From Priestia koreensis (GTDB lineage: Bacteria > Bacillota > Bacilli > Bacillales > Bacillaceae_H), in NCBI RefSeq assembly GCF_001274935.1, contig NZ_LILC01000019.1, forward strand, positions 62,001-126,000: a stretch of DNA of 64,000 nucleotides, in the 5' to 3' direction. This document shows positions 54,794 to 64,000 of this stretch, in pieces; the stretch's first letter is position 1; every line of letters begins with the position of its first letter. The notes beneath the pieces were generated by a model that ran no database searches, was not told the DNA's origin, and saw only the letters and a list, made by a program, of their open reading frames with translations. The position numbers and the translations under genes were made by a program.

Positions 54794-56456
54794 GCTGATC
54801 CTCGCCTTCCGTTATTTCTTCCTGTACGTATTCCATGACAGACGTAAGGTTATTCATTTTAATGCGAATTTCACCGTCTGTTTTAGAATGAAGCAAAATG
54901 TCTTGAATATGCTCTTCGATATTTGTAATTTCCATTCGTGTTAAAATTTCATCTAAATCACCGATGACGCGCTCGAATAAGTGAATTTTTTCGTATAAAA
55001 GCTTTAAAATATGCTCTTCAACCGTGTTTGATACGGCGAAATTATAAATCCGAACGTCTTCCTGCTGACCAAGGCGATGGATACGTCCAATTCGTTGTTC
55101 AAGGCGCATTGGATTCCACGGAAGGTCATAGTTAATAATATGGTGACAGAACTGAAGGTTAATTCCTTCACCGCCCGCTTCTGTGGCGATTAGTACTTGT
55201 GCATGTGTTTGAAACAGCTGCTTCATCCAATCCTTTTTCCCGCGTTTAAATCCGCCCCTAAATGGAACAGAGCTAATGCCATGCTGCTTTAAAAACCATT
55301 GTAAATAGAGCTGTGTAGCGCGATATTCTGTGAAGATAATCACTTTATCATCAATGTTTTTAATAAGCTCAAGCACTTTTTCAGCCTTAGAATTGGCTGG
55401 GATGTTATGAATTTTATCCATAATCGGCTCTGTGAGAACTTCTAGTGAGCTCGGATCTTCTTGTTTTTTCAGCATGTTTTTAATCGTAATGTAGACGGCT
55501 TCTCGACTGCTACACGCTTCACGCTGAAGGGTTAGAATGGAGAACGCGCTCTTGTTGCCCCCTGCATGCTTAAAGGTCATAATCTCATCGTACAGCTCGC
55601 GTTCTTCAGGAGAGAATTCAATTGGAACGGTTTCTACAATTCGCTTCGTCCACTCGATTCCGGTATCGCCCCTGCGGTTGCGAATCATAACTTTGCTGAT
55701 GAGCTCACGAAGGTGATGATCATTTTGGACATCGCGCTTTTTCGCCGAGAAAAGCTCGTCGAAATAAGTTTGATTTCCGAGATGACCAGGCTTTAAGAGC
55801 GACACAAGGTTGAAAATTTCCTCCACGCGATTTTGAATAGGCGTCGCGGTTAAAAGAAGACAAAACTTTTTCTTTAAGCTCTGCACAAATTCGTAGTTTT
55901 TCGTTTTGTTATTTTTCAGTTTATGAGCTTCATCAATAATGACTAAATCATAATCCTGACTGAGCACGAGATCACGGTGTGGTGGACGCTTCGCCGTATC
56001 GATCGACGACACGATCACATCACACTGATCCCACGCATAAGACTTTCGCTGTGCGACCGCTGGAATATAAAATTTTTGATTGAGTTCCATCGTCCACTGT
56101 GAAACGAGGGATGCAGGAACTAAAATGAGCACCTTTTTTACGAGTCCACGAATCATATATTCTTTCAAAATAAGCCCTGCTTCAATCGTTTTTCCAAGGC
56201 CTACCTCATCCGCTAAAATAGCTTTTCCGTTCATGTTTTCAATAACCTGCTTTGCGACCTCTAACTGATGAGGAAGCGGAATTAAGTCAGGCAAAAATTT
56301 TGGACACTGCAAGCCTAGGAAATCAGGAATCGCGAGCTGCTTTTCAGTATTATAGGCAAGTTTATAAAGATGCTGATGTGACCATGGACCATCATTTTGT
56401 AGACGCTGCATAAACTCTTTTTCCCATTGTTCATCAAACTGAATTTCAACGTTCAT
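54780..56456 (-). CDS. yqhH: SNF2-type DEAD/DEAH ATPase YqhH (RapA-like)
   Basis: 558 aa SF2/SNF2 ATPase. Motif I ADEVGLGKTIEAG, II DEAH, III TATP, V-VI GGEGINLQFC and RIGRIHRLGQ. RapA-like proteins recycle RNA polymerase or remodel nucleic-acid complexes; the exact role of YqhH is unknown. Overlap with yqhG implies one transcript. Ribosome-binding site is AAAGGAG-like. The gene diverges from the gcv operon. Confidence 0.9.
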   Translation of the reverse strand: MNVEIQFDEQWEKEFMQRLQNDGPWSHQHLYKLAYNTEKQLAIPDFLGLQCPKFLPDLIPLPHQLEVAKQVIENMNGKAILADEVGLGKTIEAGLILKEYMIRGLVKKVLILVPASLVSQWTMELNQKFYIPAVAQRKSYAWDQCDVIVSSIDTAKRPPHRDLVLSQDYDLVIIDEAHKLKNNKTKNYEFVQSLKKKFCLLLTATPIQNRVEEIFNLVSLLKPGHLGNQTYFDELFSAKKRDVQNDHHLRELISKVMIRNRRGDTGIEWTKRIVETVPIEFSPEERELYDEIMTFKHAGGNKSAFSILTLQREACSSREAVYITIKNMLKKQEDPSSLEVLTEPIMDKIHNIPANSKAEKVLELIKNIDDKVIIFTEYRATQLYLQWFLKQHGISSVPFRGGFKRGKKDWMKQLFQTHAQVLIATEAGGEGINLQFCHHIINYDLPWNPMRLEQRIGRIHRLGQQEDVRIYNFAVSNTVEEHILKLLYEKIHLFERVIGDLDEILTRMEITNIEEHIQDILLHSKTDGEIRIKMNNLTSVMEYVQEEITEGEDQHAAN

Positions 56457-56569
56457 TCTTTGTCGACTCCTTTCGCAAATTTTTATTGAAGTAGTGTGAA
56501 AATTCCTGTAGGATAAAAATGTGTTAGAAAATTTTAAAAAGAAAGTGGATTGCTACTATATTTACTTTT

Positions 56570-56597
56570 TTGTCATCTTCATTCAGTATAGTATAGC
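56570..56597 (+). promoter_or_regulatory. Promoter of the gcv operon
   Basis: TTGTCA (56570-56575), 16 bp, TATAGC (56592-56597). An overlapping TATAGT is at 56587-56592. It lies about 40 bp before the glycine aptamers. Confidence 0.45.
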
Positions 56598-56631
56598 CAA
56601 TCTTGTTTAATTTTATAGAAGCGAATGATAA

Positions 56632-56795
56632 CAAGGGGAGAGACCATGCAAATGGCGCCGAAGGAGCAACTGAAGAAGTGAATCTCTCAGGCAAAAAGAC
56701 TCTTGTTGGACGCAACTCTGGAGAGCGTTCCATACGAACCACCCACGAGGAAACCGCTGATCAAATGCAACGGGAAACTTTCAGGTAACCGGACA
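56632..56795 (+). ncRNA. Tandem glycine riboswitch
   Basis: Two aptamers in series. The first has GGGGAGAGACC, GCGCCGAAGGAGCAAC, CTCTCAGGCAAAAAGAC and CTGGAGAG in the order of the glycine-riboswitch consensus; the second has CACCCACGAGG, AAACTTTCAGG and GGACAGAG. Glycine binding would allow transcription of gcvT-PA-PB, which degrade glycine. This fits the known ON-switch of Bacillus. Confidence 0.92.
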
Positions 56796-56831
56796 GAGAC
56801 TTCTTTTTATAAGGAGTTCTCTGTCTTTTTA
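56791..56831 (+). terminator. Riboswitch expression-platform terminator
   Basis: GACAGAGA and TCTCTGTC arms with a T-run end 44 bp before gcvT. The left arm overlaps the end of aptamer 2, so glycine binding can compete with hairpin formation. Confidence 0.85.
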
Positions 56832-56874
56832 TATGCTTATTTTTTGACAAAAACGTGGTTGAGGGGGAATCAAA

Positions 56875-57972
56875 ATGGCTGAGTTAAAACAAACGCCTTT
56901 GTTTTTAACCTATAAAGAGTATGGAGCTAAGACGATTGATTTTGGTGGATGGGCGCTTCCTGTGCAGTTTTCTTCTATTAAAGAAGAGCATGAAGCTGTT
57001 CGTACGAAAGCAGGATTATTCGACGTATCTCATATGGGAGAAATTGAAGTAACAGGTGCAGACAGTCTTGCTTTTTTACAGCGTGTCATGACGAATGATG
57101 TGTCAAAGCTAAAGGACGGGAAAGCACAGTACACCGCAATGTGTTATGAAGATGGGGGAACAGTAGACGATCTTCTGATCTACAAAAAATCCGATAATGT
57201 GTATCTATTAGTCGTAAATGCCGCAAACATCGAGAAAGATTACGATTGGTTGCAATCTCATGTTGAGGGTGACGTGACGTTACATAATCAGTCCAATGAA
57301 ATTGCTCAGCTTGCCCTGCAAGGTCCAGTAGCTGAAAAAGTACTTCAAAAGTTAACAGATGAAGACTTAGCGTCGATTGGCTTCTTCGCTTTTAAAGAGA
57401 ATGTAAGCATCAGCGGCGTACCTTCTCTAGTGTCTCGTACAGGTTACACAGGCGAGGACGGCTTTGAAATTTATTGTCCTTCTGATGATGCTCCGGCACT
57501 TTGGAATGCGATTTTAGAAGCAGGAAAAGAAGACGGTGTTGTCCCATGTGGACTTGGTGCACGTGATACGCTTCGTTTTGAAGCCATTCTTCCTTTATAT
57601 GGCCAAGAGCTATCAAAGGACATTACACCAGTTGAAGCAGGAATTGGCTTTGCGGTGAAGGTTAATAAAGATTTCTTTATTGGTCAAGAAACGCTGAAGC
57701 GTCAAAAAGAAGAAGGACTTTCCCGAAAATTAGTGGGAATTGAAATGATCGATCGCGGTATTCCTCGTCACGGCTACGAAGTGTTTGTTGGGGATGAGCG
57801 TATTGGAGAAGTGACAACAGGCACGCAGTCTCCGCTAACAAAGCGTAACATTGGCCTTGCGTTAGTAGATGTTTCATATAGCGAGCTTGATCAAGAAGTA
57901 GAAGTGGAAATTCGCAATAAGCGTGTAAAAGCGAAAGTAGTCGCAACGCCTTTTTATAAACGTTCAAAATAA
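56875..57972 (+). CDS. gcvT: Aminomethyltransferase GcvT (glycine cleavage T protein)
   Basis: Transfers the methylene from aminomethyl-lipoyl H protein to THF. 365 aa: [32 protein letters not shown] and [16 protein letters not shown]-type site before the ATG. First of three gcv genes controlled by the glycine riboswitch; gcvH (lipoyl protein) is not here. Confidence 0.95.
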   Translation: MAELKQTPLFLTYKEYGAKTIDFGGWALPVQFSSIKEEHEAVRTKAGLFDVSHMGEIEVTGADSLAFLQRVMTNDVSKLKDGKAQYTAMCYEDGGTVDDLLIYKKSDNVYLLVVNAANIEKDYDWLQSHVEGDVTLHNQSNEIAQLALQGPVAEKVLQKLTDEDLASIGFFAFKENVSISGVPSLVSRTGYTGEDGFEIYCPSDDAPALWNAILEAGKEDGVVPCGLGARDTLRFEAILPLYGQELSKDITPVEAGIGFAVKVNKDFFIGQETLKRQKEEGLSRKLVGIEMIDRGIPRHGYEVFVGDERIGEVTTGTQSPLTKRNIGLALVDVSYSELDQEVEVEIRNKRVKAKVVATPFYKRSK

Positions 57973-58001
57973 TGTAGGAATGTGGGAGAGGAGCAGGAAC
58001 T

Positions 58002-59348
58002 ATGGTACATCGTTATTTGCCCATGACAGAAGAAGATCAGCGTCAAATGTTAGAAGCAGTAGGTGTGCAATCAGTTGATGAACTGTTTGCAGATATTCCA
58101 GAAAGCGTTCGATTCAAAGGATTATACAACATTAAAAAGGCGGCATCAGAGCCTCAGTTGTTAAAAGAACTTACTCGTCTTGCTTCACAAAATGCAAATT
58201 TAAAGGAATATGCATCCTTTTTAGGAGCAGGTGTATACGATCACTATGCACCAACGATTGTTGACCATGTTATTTCACGATCTGAATTTTATACGGCTTA
58301 TACACCATATCAGCCAGAAATCTCACAGGGAGAGCTACAGGCTATTTTCGAATTCCAGACGATGATCTGCGAATTAACAGGAATGGACGTTGCGAACTCA
58401 TCCATGTATGACGGTGGAACAGCTTTAGCTGAAGCAGCGATGCTAAGTGCAGGCCAAACGAGAAAGAAACGTATTCTTGTATCGGCAGCTGTTCACCCAG
58501 AATCCCGTGCCGTATTGCAAACATACGCAAAAGGGCAATACCTGGACGTAACGGAGATTCCGTTAAAAGATGGCGTAACAGATGTTGAGGCGCTTCAAAA
58601 TGAGATGAATGCAGACGTTGCGTGTGTTATCGTTCAATACCCAAATTTCTTCGGTCAAATTGAACCGCTGAAAGAAATTGAACAAATCGCGCACAGTGAA
58701 AAAGGAATGTTCGTGGTTTCTTCAAATCCACTTTCACTAGGAGCGTTAACACCTCCTGGGAAATTCGGAGCAGATATTGTTATTGGGGATGCACAGCCAT
58801 TTGGTATCCCAACCCAGTTTGGTGGCCCTCACTGTGGCTATTTTGCGACAACGACAAAATTAATGCGTAAAATTCCAGGTCGTCTTGTTGGTCAAACGGT
58901 TGATGAAGACGGAAAACGCGGATTTGTTCTTACGCTTCAAGCACGTGAGCAGCACATTCGTCGTGATAAGGCGACGTCTAACATTTGTTCAAACCAGGCG
59001 CTAAATGCCTTAGCTGCTTCTGTTGCGATGACGGCTCTCGGAAAACAAGGAGCAAAAGAAATTGCTCTTCAAAATATCTCAAAAGCACATTACGCGGCAA
59101 GTGCGTTCAAAGAGGCGGGCATGGACGTTGTGTTTGGCGGTGCGTTCTTTAACGAGTTTGTCGTAACCGTTGGGTCACCGGTGTCGGAAGTAAACGCGAA
59201 ATTGCTTGAAAAAGGAATGATTGGCGGATACGATCTTGGCCGTGATTACGAGGAGCTTGCTCATCATATGCTGATTGCTGTAACCGAGCTTCGTACAAAA
59301 GAAGAAATCGATAATCTTGTGAAGGAATTGGGGGATATCCATGCTTAA
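58002..59348 (+). CDS. gcvPA: Glycine dehydrogenase (decarboxylating) subunit 1 GcvPA
   Basis: N-terminal half of the P protein as separate subunit, 448 aa. [17 protein letters not shown] start, with [15 protein letters not shown] and [19 protein letters not shown] motifs. The PLP lysine is on the partner GcvPB, so the subunit pair is required. GGAGAGGAGC precedes the ATG. The 3' end overlaps gcvPB by 8 nt. Confidence 0.95.
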   Translation: MVHRYLPMTEEDQRQMLEAVGVQSVDELFADIPESVRFKGLYNIKKAASEPQLLKELTRLASQNANLKEYASFLGAGVYDHYAPTIVDHVISRSEFYTAYTPYQPEISQGELQAIFEFQTMICELTGMDVANSSMYDGGTALAEAAMLSAGQTRKKRILVSAAVHPESRAVLQTYAKGQYLDVTEIPLKDGVTDVEALQNEMNADVACVIVQYPNFFGQIEPLKEIEQIAHSEKGMFVVSSNPLSLGALTPPGKFGADIVIGDAQPFGIPTQFGGPHCGYFATTTKLMRKIPGRLVGQTVDEDGKRGFVLTLQAREQHIRRDKATSNICSNQALNALAASVAMTALGKQGAKEIALQNISKAHYAASAFKEAGMDVVFGGAFFNEFVVTVGSPVSEVNAKLLEKGMIGGYDLGRDYEELAHHMLIAVTELRTKEEIDNLVKELGDIHA

Positions 59349-60804
59349 TGAACATCAACCGCTTATTTTTGAACTGAGCAAAGAAGGTCGTATTGGTTAT
59401 TCACTTCCTGAATTGGACGTGCCGGAAGTCAACGTTGCAGAAGTGATTCCTTCCGAATACATTCGAACAGAAGAAGCTGAGCTTCCAGAAGTATCGGAGC
59501 TTGATATTATGCGTCATTACACAGCGCTCTCTAAGCGTAATCACGGGGTTGACTCTGGTTTTTACCCACTAGGTTCTTGTACGATGAAATACAATCCGAA
59601 AGTGAACGAACAGGCAGCGCGTATGGCTGGGTTCGCTCATATTCACCCGCTTCAAGAAGAAAACACGGTACAAGGTGCACTAGGGTTAATGTATGACCTT
59701 CAAGAGCATTTAAAAGAAATTACGGGCATGGATGAAGTGACGCTTCAACCAGCAGCAGGAGCTCATGGTGAATGGACAGGACTCATGCTCATTCGTGCGT
59801 TCCACGAAACGAACGGTGACCATCACCGTACAAAAGTAATCGTACCTGACTCTGCTCACGGAACAAATCCAGCATCTGCAACGGTTGCAGGACTTGAAAC
59901 AGTGACGGTAAAATCCAATGACCAAGGATTAGTTGATTTAGAGGATTTACGTCGCGTTGTCGGAGAGGACACGGCTGCCCTTATGCTGACAAATCCAAAT
60001 ACGCTGGGTCTATTTGAAGAAAATATTTTAGAAATGGCTGAAATCGTTCACGGAGCTGGCGGAAAGCTTTACTATGACGGTGCGAATTTAAATGCTGTAT
60101 TAAGTAAGGCACGCCCAGGGGACATGGGATTTGATGTCGTTCATTTAAATCTTCATAAAACGTTCACGGGTCCTCACGGTGGTGGTGGTCCAGGTTCAGG
60201 TCCTGTAGGGGTAAAAGCGGATCTTATTCCGTTCCTACCGAAGCCAGTACTAGTGAAGGTAGAGGATCGTTACCACTTAGAATATGACCGACCACAAGCG
60301 ATTGGCCGCGTAAAGCCGTTCTACGGAAACTTCGGCATTAACGTTCGTGCTTATACGTACATTCGCTCAATGGGCCCAGATGGTTTAAAAGCGGTAACCG
60401 AAAATGCGGTATTAAATGCAAACTACATGATGCGTCGCCTCGCTGAGCACTATGACCTTCCGTTTGATCGTCATTGTAAGCACGAGTTCGTCCTATCTGG
60501 AAAACGTCAAAAGAAACTCGGCGTTCGTACGCTTGATATTGCGAAGCGTCTTTTAGACTTTGGTTATCATCCGCCAACGATCTACTTCCCGCTGATCGTA
60601 GAAGAAAGCATGATGATTGAGCCGACTGAGACAGAGTCAAAAGAAACGCTCGATGCATTTATCGACGTAATGATTCAAATTGCAAAAGAAGCAGAAGAAA
60701 ATCCAGAAATCGTTCAAGAAGCACCACATACAACGGTTGTGAAACGCTTAGACGAAACGCTTGCAGCAAGAAAGCCAGTGTTACGTTACCAAAAAGAACA
60801 GTAA
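59341..60804 (+). CDS. gcvPB: Glycine dehydrogenase (decarboxylating) subunit 2 GcvPB
   Basis: C-terminal half of the P protein, 487 aa, carrying the PLP-binding Lys in [16 protein letters not shown]. Overlap with gcvPA suggests coupled translation. Ends at the bidirectional terminator 60807-60844. Confidence 0.95.
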   Translation: MLNEHQPLIFELSKEGRIGYSLPELDVPEVNVAEVIPSEYIRTEEAELPEVSELDIMRHYTALSKRNHGVDSGFYPLGSCTMKYNPKVNEQAARMAGFAHIHPLQEENTVQGALGLMYDLQEHLKEITGMDEVTLQPAAGAHGEWTGLMLIRAFHETNGDHHRTKVIVPDSAHGTNPASATVAGLETVTVKSNDQGLVDLEDLRRVVGEDTAALMLTNPNTLGLFEENILEMAEIVHGAGGKLYYDGANLNAVLSKARPGDMGFDVVHLNLHKTFTGPHGGGGPGSGPVGVKADLIPFLPKPVLVKVEDRYHLEYDRPQAIGRVKPFYGNFGINVRAYTYIRSMGPDGLKAVTENAVLNANYMMRRLAEHYDLPFDRHCKHEFVLSGKRQKKLGVRTLDIAKRLLDFGYHPPTIYFPLIVEESMMIEPTETESKETLDAFIDVMIQIAKEAEENPEIVQEAPHTTVVKRLDETLAARKPVLRYQKEQ

Positions 60805-60806
60805 TC

Positions 60807-60844
60807 AAAAAATCCCGCTCTCCTAAGGTGAGCGGGATTTTTTA
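60807..60844. terminator. Bidirectional terminator between gcvPB and yqhL
   Basis: AATCCCGCTC and GAGCGGGATT arms with A- and T-runs. Confidence 0.92.
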
Positions 60845-60861
60845 TGAATAAAACGAACCGT

Positions 60862-61239
60862 TTACTTTTTTGATTTGATTTTCCCAGTCCATTGCTTGAA
60901 GCCGCCTTTTAGCTGATAAATATCACGATAGCCTTGACGACGAAGCATTTGTGCCGCACGGCCTACACGTACACCGTTTTGGCAATATAAATAAATCGGC
61001 TGGTCTTTGCGTAGTTCTTTTGTACGCATACGGAACTGCGAAATCGGAATGTTTCGAGCTCCTAAAATGTGGCCGCCTTCAAATTCGTTCGGCTCACGAA
61101 TATCGATTAGTTGTGCTTTACGATATCCATTGCGAAATTCTTCTTCTGTCAATGCTTTCATAATTTTACGCTGATAAACAAACATAACGACAGAGTATAC
61201 GATGAAAGCAGCTAAGATGATTAATATTGTATACCACAT
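60862..61239 (-). CDS. yqhL: Membrane-anchored rhodanese YqhL
   Basis: 125 aa: N-terminal membrane helix (WYTILIILAAFIVYSVVMFV), then a single rhodanese domain with DIREPNEFEGGHI and catalytic Cys in LYCQNGVR. Sulfurtransferase likely; substrate unknown. ATG 61239 is preferred with GAAGGGAACG upstream; a TTG 21 nt earlier is possible. Neighbour of lipM as in B. subtilis. Confidence 0.88.
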   Translation of the reverse strand: MWYTILIILAAFIVYSVVMFVYQRKIMKALTEEEFRNGYRKAQLIDIREPNEFEGGHILGARNIPISQFRMRTKELRKDQPIYLYCQNGVRVGRAAQMLRRQGYRDIYQLKGGFKQWTGKIKSKK

Positions 61240-61495
61240 GCAAATCGTTCCCTTCTTCAACTAAATCCATATTCCTATTATATAAGCGAATGTTTTTAGA
61301 AGTAAAGAGAATATGTAAGTTCTATGAAACAAACTGTGATGACTTTGTGAAAAAGTCCTTTCATGCAGTGGGTGAATCGTTAAATGTTCACGTAAGTGTT
61401 TGGAAATATAACGTATTTCTTTTACTCCTTTCAAACTTTTGATAGACTATAAAAAGTGTGATTTTATTTCTACGACAAAGTTGAGGTTGAGGTAA

Positions 61496-62329
61496 ATGAA
61501 AGAAACATGGCGATTCATAGATTCAGGTAATTGTTCACCCTATTACAATATGGCATTAGACGAGGCATTGTTAGAGTGGCATAGTAAGGGGGAAATTCCT
61601 CCAACGATTCGTTTTTACGGATGGGACCCGGCTACTCTATCAATTGGTTATTTCCAAAAAGCTGAAAAAGAAATTGATTTGGAAAAAGTAAAAGAATTAG
61701 GATTAGGTTTTGTGCGACGTCCGACCGGCGGAAGAGGCGTATTGCATGAGCATGAGCTTACATATAGCGTAATCGTAACGGAAGAGCATCCGAATATGCC
61801 TAACACGGTTACCGAAGCGTACCGCGTTATTTCAGAGGGGATTTTAGAAGGATTCCGTTCACTAGGACTCGAGGCGTATTTTGCGGTTCCTCGTACAGAA
61901 GAAGAACGAAACAGCCTGAAAAATCCGCGTTCCTCTGTTTGTTTTGATGCGCCGTCTTGGTACGAGCTAGTAGTAGAGGGGAGAAAGGTAGCAGGAAGCG
62001 CTCAGACGCGTCAAAAAGGTGTCATCCTGCAGCACGGCTCCATCCTACTAGATCTAGATGAAGATAAGCTATTCAGCGTCTTCAAGTACACAAATGACCG
62101 TGTGAAGGAGCGCATGCAGCGTGCATTTCGTAAAAAGGCGGTAGCGATGAATGATATTGCCAACCGTTCAATTGGAATTGACGAGGCGAAGGAAGCGTTT
62201 TATAAGGGGTTCATGAAGGGATTAGATATCAATTTAGAGCCTTATACGCTTAGTGCAGAAGAAGAAGCGTACGTTCAAGAAATTGCGAAAAGCAAATATG
62301 CGTCAGATGAATGGAATTTCCGACGCTAA
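61496..62329 (+). CDS. lipM: Octanoyltransferase LipM
   Basis: Transfers octanoyl from ACP to GcvH as the first step of lipoate assembly in Bacillus. 277 aa of the biotin/lipoate ligase fold: [39 protein letters not shown], active-site Cys in [13 protein letters not shown], and [18 protein letters not shown]. It lies beside the glycine cleavage operon, where its product GcvH-lipoyl is used. Likely own promoter in the 61.4-kb intergenic region. Confidence 0.94.
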   Translation: MKETWRFIDSGNCSPYYNMALDEALLEWHSKGEIPPTIRFYGWDPATLSIGYFQKAEKEIDLEKVKELGLGFVRRPTGGRGVLHEHELTYSVIVTEEHPNMPNTVTEAYRVISEGILEGFRSLGLEAYFAVPRTEEERNSLKNPRSSVCFDAPSWYELVVEGRKVAGSAQTRQKGVILQHGSILLDLDEDKLFSVFKYTNDRVKERMQRAFRKKAVAMNDIANRSIGIDEAKEAFYKGFMKGLDINLEPYTLSAEEEAYVQEIAKSKYASDEWNFRR

Positions 62330-62359
62330 TTGTTTAGTTGTAGATGATAAGTAGATAGT

Positions 62360-62425
62360 GATATCGCCCAATGCCTTGTATCGTTCGAGCACATCGAGCT
62401 AATGGCAATGGGCGATATCTTTTTG
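62360..62425 (+). terminator. Long-stem terminator after lipM
   Basis: GATATCGCCCA and TGGGCGATATC arms, preceded by flanking ATGCC/GGCAT pairs, enclose a large loop; TTTTT follows. Confidence 0.75.
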
Positions 62426-62760
62426 AGAACGGGTATAGAACATAGAACACCTAGTGGAATCTTTTTTCACTTCACCAAAATGCGAAATAGTTGCGAAAAA
62501 ACGAAATTATTTCACAAAAAGGTGAATGTACGTTCCCCCATTAACGATACAAAAGTCAACTGTTTTTTCGTTCGAGTTTTAAATTTTTAGCTTGACTTTT
62601 CAATATGTGGTATTAGTTTTATTTTGGTAGATACTATATATTGAATTGGTCTTTGAATTATGATAACTTAAGTTTATCGCTCGAAATGATTTTTCTATAT
62701 TATGGAAAGATAATCGGCTGAGACACTTAGATAGAGTAAGGAAACAAGGGAGTTGTGAAG
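62426..62760 (+). promoter_or_regulatory. AT-rich leader of nrdJ with repeats
   Basis: 335 bp without a gene. It contains three TTCAC (62466, 62471, 62511) and a GTGAA (62522), GCGAAA repeats (62482, 62493), a TTGACT at 62592-62597, and NrdR-like boxes at 62598-62646 listed separately. No cobalamin riboswitch consensus is recognised. No reliable -10/-35 pair is assigned. Confidence 0.5.
62598..62646. promoter_or_regulatory. Two NrdR-like boxes before nrdJ
   Basis: TTTCAATATGTGGTAT (62598-62613) and ATACTATATATTGAAT (62631-62646) are 33 bp apart and match the NrdR consensus ACACWATATATWGTGT at 10 and 13 of 16 positions by hand count. NrdR represses ribonucleotide reductases; pairing about three turns apart is typical. 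Confidence 0.5.
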
Positions 62761-64000
62761 ATGGCAGTTTTAATTAACGAAAAGCCCGTAATGAATATTG
62801 AAAAGTTGAATCAAGATATTGAGAAATTTACCCAAGTACACCCCGTTACACCTGATATGAAATTAACTCATAAAGGGGTATCTCGCCTCGTAATGCTAGA
62901 TCGCTATGCATTCAAAGACACAGAGAAAACAACTCTCTCAGAAGGGGACTTCGTTGTCCTAACGGTAAAAGAAGATCCTAAATTCCCAGCAAGAGGATTA
63001 GGTTATATTAAAGAAATTAATTGGGAGCATAAAACAGCTACTGTTTTAGTAGAGGAAGAATCACGCGGCGCGCTAGATGCGACAGAAGCAGAGAGCGGAT
63101 TAGTTGTTCGTTCACTAGACGTGATTGAAAAGCCCCTTGAAATTTACTATGAGCAAATTGCAAAGCGTAATGCAACTGGACTTGCTTCTTCTGAAACAAC
63201 AGAAGAAAAACGTCAAGAATGGTTCCAAAAGTTCTATCATGAGCTTGTGAACCTGAACTTCGTTCCAGCAGGACGCGTTCTATACGGAGCTGGTGCAGAA
63301 ACGGACGTAACGTACTTTAACTGCTACGTAATGCCGTTCGTACAAGATTCACGTGAAGGCATCTCAGAGCATCGTAAGCAAGTAATGGAAATCATGAGCC
63401 GCGGTGGTGGTGTTGGAACAAATGGTACAACCCTTCGCCCGCGTAATGCCCTAGCAAGAGGCGTGAACGGTAAATCATCTGGTTCCGTTTCATGGTTAGA
63501 CGATATTGCGAAGCTTACACATTTAGTCGAGCAAGGTGGATCAAGACGCGGCGCGCAAATGATCATGCTTGCAGATTTCCATCCGGATATCGTGGAATTC
63601 ATCATTTCAAAAATGCAAAATCCACGTATTTTACGTTTCTTAATTGAAAACACAAACGATCCACAAATTAAAAAAGCAGCGGAAGACAAGCTGAAGTTTA
63701 CGCCGCTTACAGAGCAAGAAATTGCGATGTACCAAGGAATTGTGAACTACAAGCAAATTCCAGGTATGGGTGGATTTAACGATAAAATTATTAAAGACGC
63801 AGAAGAAAAGCTTCGTATTGGCGGCACGTTCAGCGTTCATAATCCTGATTTCTTAACAGGTGCAAACATTTCAGTTTGTCTAACAAATGACTTTATGGAA
63901 GCTGTTGAGAACGACGGTGACTACGAGCTTCGCTTCCCAGACGTTGAAACATATACGGAAGAAGAAATGAAAGCCTACAATGAAAAATGGCATGAAGTAG
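62761..64000 (+). CDS. nrdJ: B12-dependent (class II) ribonucleotide reductase NrdJ, 3' end cut by window
   Basis: Reduces ribonucleotides using adenosylcobalamin. The first 413 residues are present, with no stop before the window end. MAVLINEKPVMNIEK is preceded by GGGAGTTG. Features of the reductase barrel are NFVPAGRVLYGAGAE, NCYVMPFVQDS, MSRGGGVGTNGTTLRPR and GGSRRGAQM. Class II enzymes need no oxygen or tyrosyl radical. In B. subtilis mntR follows lipM instead; this is a local synteny break. Confidence 0.88.
   Translation, partial: MAVLINEKPVMNIEKLNQDIEKFTQVHPVTPDMKLTHKGVSRLVMLDRYAFKDTEKTTLSEGDFVVLTVKEDPKFPARGLGYIKEINWEHKTATVLVEEESRGALDATEAESGLVVRSLDVIEKPLEIYYEQIAKRNATGLASSETTEEKRQEWFQKFYHELVNLNFVPAGRVLYGAGAETDVTYFNCYVMPFVQDSREGISEHRKQVMEIMSRGGGVGTNGTTLRPRNALARGVNGKSSGSVSWLDDIAKLTHLVEQGGSRRGAQMIMLADFHPDIVEFIISKMQNPRILRFLIENTNDPQIKKAAEDKLKFTPLTEQEIAMYQGIVNYKQIPGMGGFNDKIIKDAEEKLRIGGTFSVHNPDFLTGANISVCLTNDFMEAVENDGDYELRFPDVETYTEEEMKAYNEKWHEV

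Noticed and set aside
62426..62760. Possible cobalamin riboswitch before nrdJ
   Set aside because: Key consensus blocks of the B12 riboswitch are not seen; the region is AT-rich and fits NrdR boxes better.

Overview
This window is a stretch of a low-GC Gram-positive chromosome of the Bacillaceae. Gene content and order follow the Bacillus subtilis yqfQ-yqhM region almost gene for gene: ispH, cshB, nfo, zur, ispG, sodA, pbpA, pst, gluP, glcK, comG, gcv, lipM. Inserted extra genes and a B12-dependent class II ribonucleotide reductase at the right edge point away from B. subtilis itself and towards a Priestia (Bacillus) megaterium-like organism. That placement is inference from remembered synteny; no search was run.

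Layout. 1-10.9 kb: isoprenoid genes (ispH, ispG), RNA helicase cshB, endonuclease IV, a zinc uptake operon ending in its regulator (znuC-znuB-zur), and several small membrane or envelope proteins. 10.9-11.4 kb: five tRNA genes. 11.5-24.2 kb: phosphate block with DUF47-pit, then sodA, an MFS transporter, PBP2A (pbpA), a 0.87-kb tandem array of GC-rich structured repeats, and pstS-pstC-pstA-pstB1-pstB2-phoU. 24.2-26.1 kb: a chemoreceptor preceded by PhoP-type boxes. 26.1-32.8 kb: two small membrane proteins, then an accessory four-gene cluster built from glucan-enzyme-like modules (DUF4912, GH57-like + GT4, nucleotidyltransferase + degenerate phosphohexomutase, GH15 N-domain-like). 32.9-46.9 kb: conserved yqg genes (rpmG, yqgN, gluP, yqgQ, glcK, LTA synthase-like yqgS, yqgT, yqgU, yqgX and others), with mobA, a DUF92 protein, an esterase, a MidA-type methyltransferase and a winged-helix regulator interspersed. 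47-53.4 kb: mgsR, the complete comGA-GG competence pseudopilus operon, aroK, yqzE, moaA. 53.6-56.5 kb: yqzG, yqhG and SNF2 ATPase yqhH on the minus strand. 56.6-60.8 kb: a tandem glycine riboswitch with terminator in front of gcvT-gcvPA-gcvPB. 60.9-64 kb: rhodanese yqhL, octanoyltransferase lipM (both next to the glycine cleavage genes, whose H protein carries lipoate), then nrdJ running off the window.

Most notable signals: (1) three arrays of 11-bp-spaced PhoP-like boxes, before pit, pstS and the chemoreceptor, suggesting a Pho-controlled phosphate-taxis receptor beside pst; (2) the 27.2-32.8 kb cluster, where several carbohydrate-enzyme domains have lost catalytic signatures while the glycosyltransferase and nucleotidyltransferase look intact; (3) the four-copy structured repeat array between pbpA and pstS; (4) an 11-bp TATACAAAA repeat covering the mgsR promoter region; (5) NrdR-like boxes before nrdJ.
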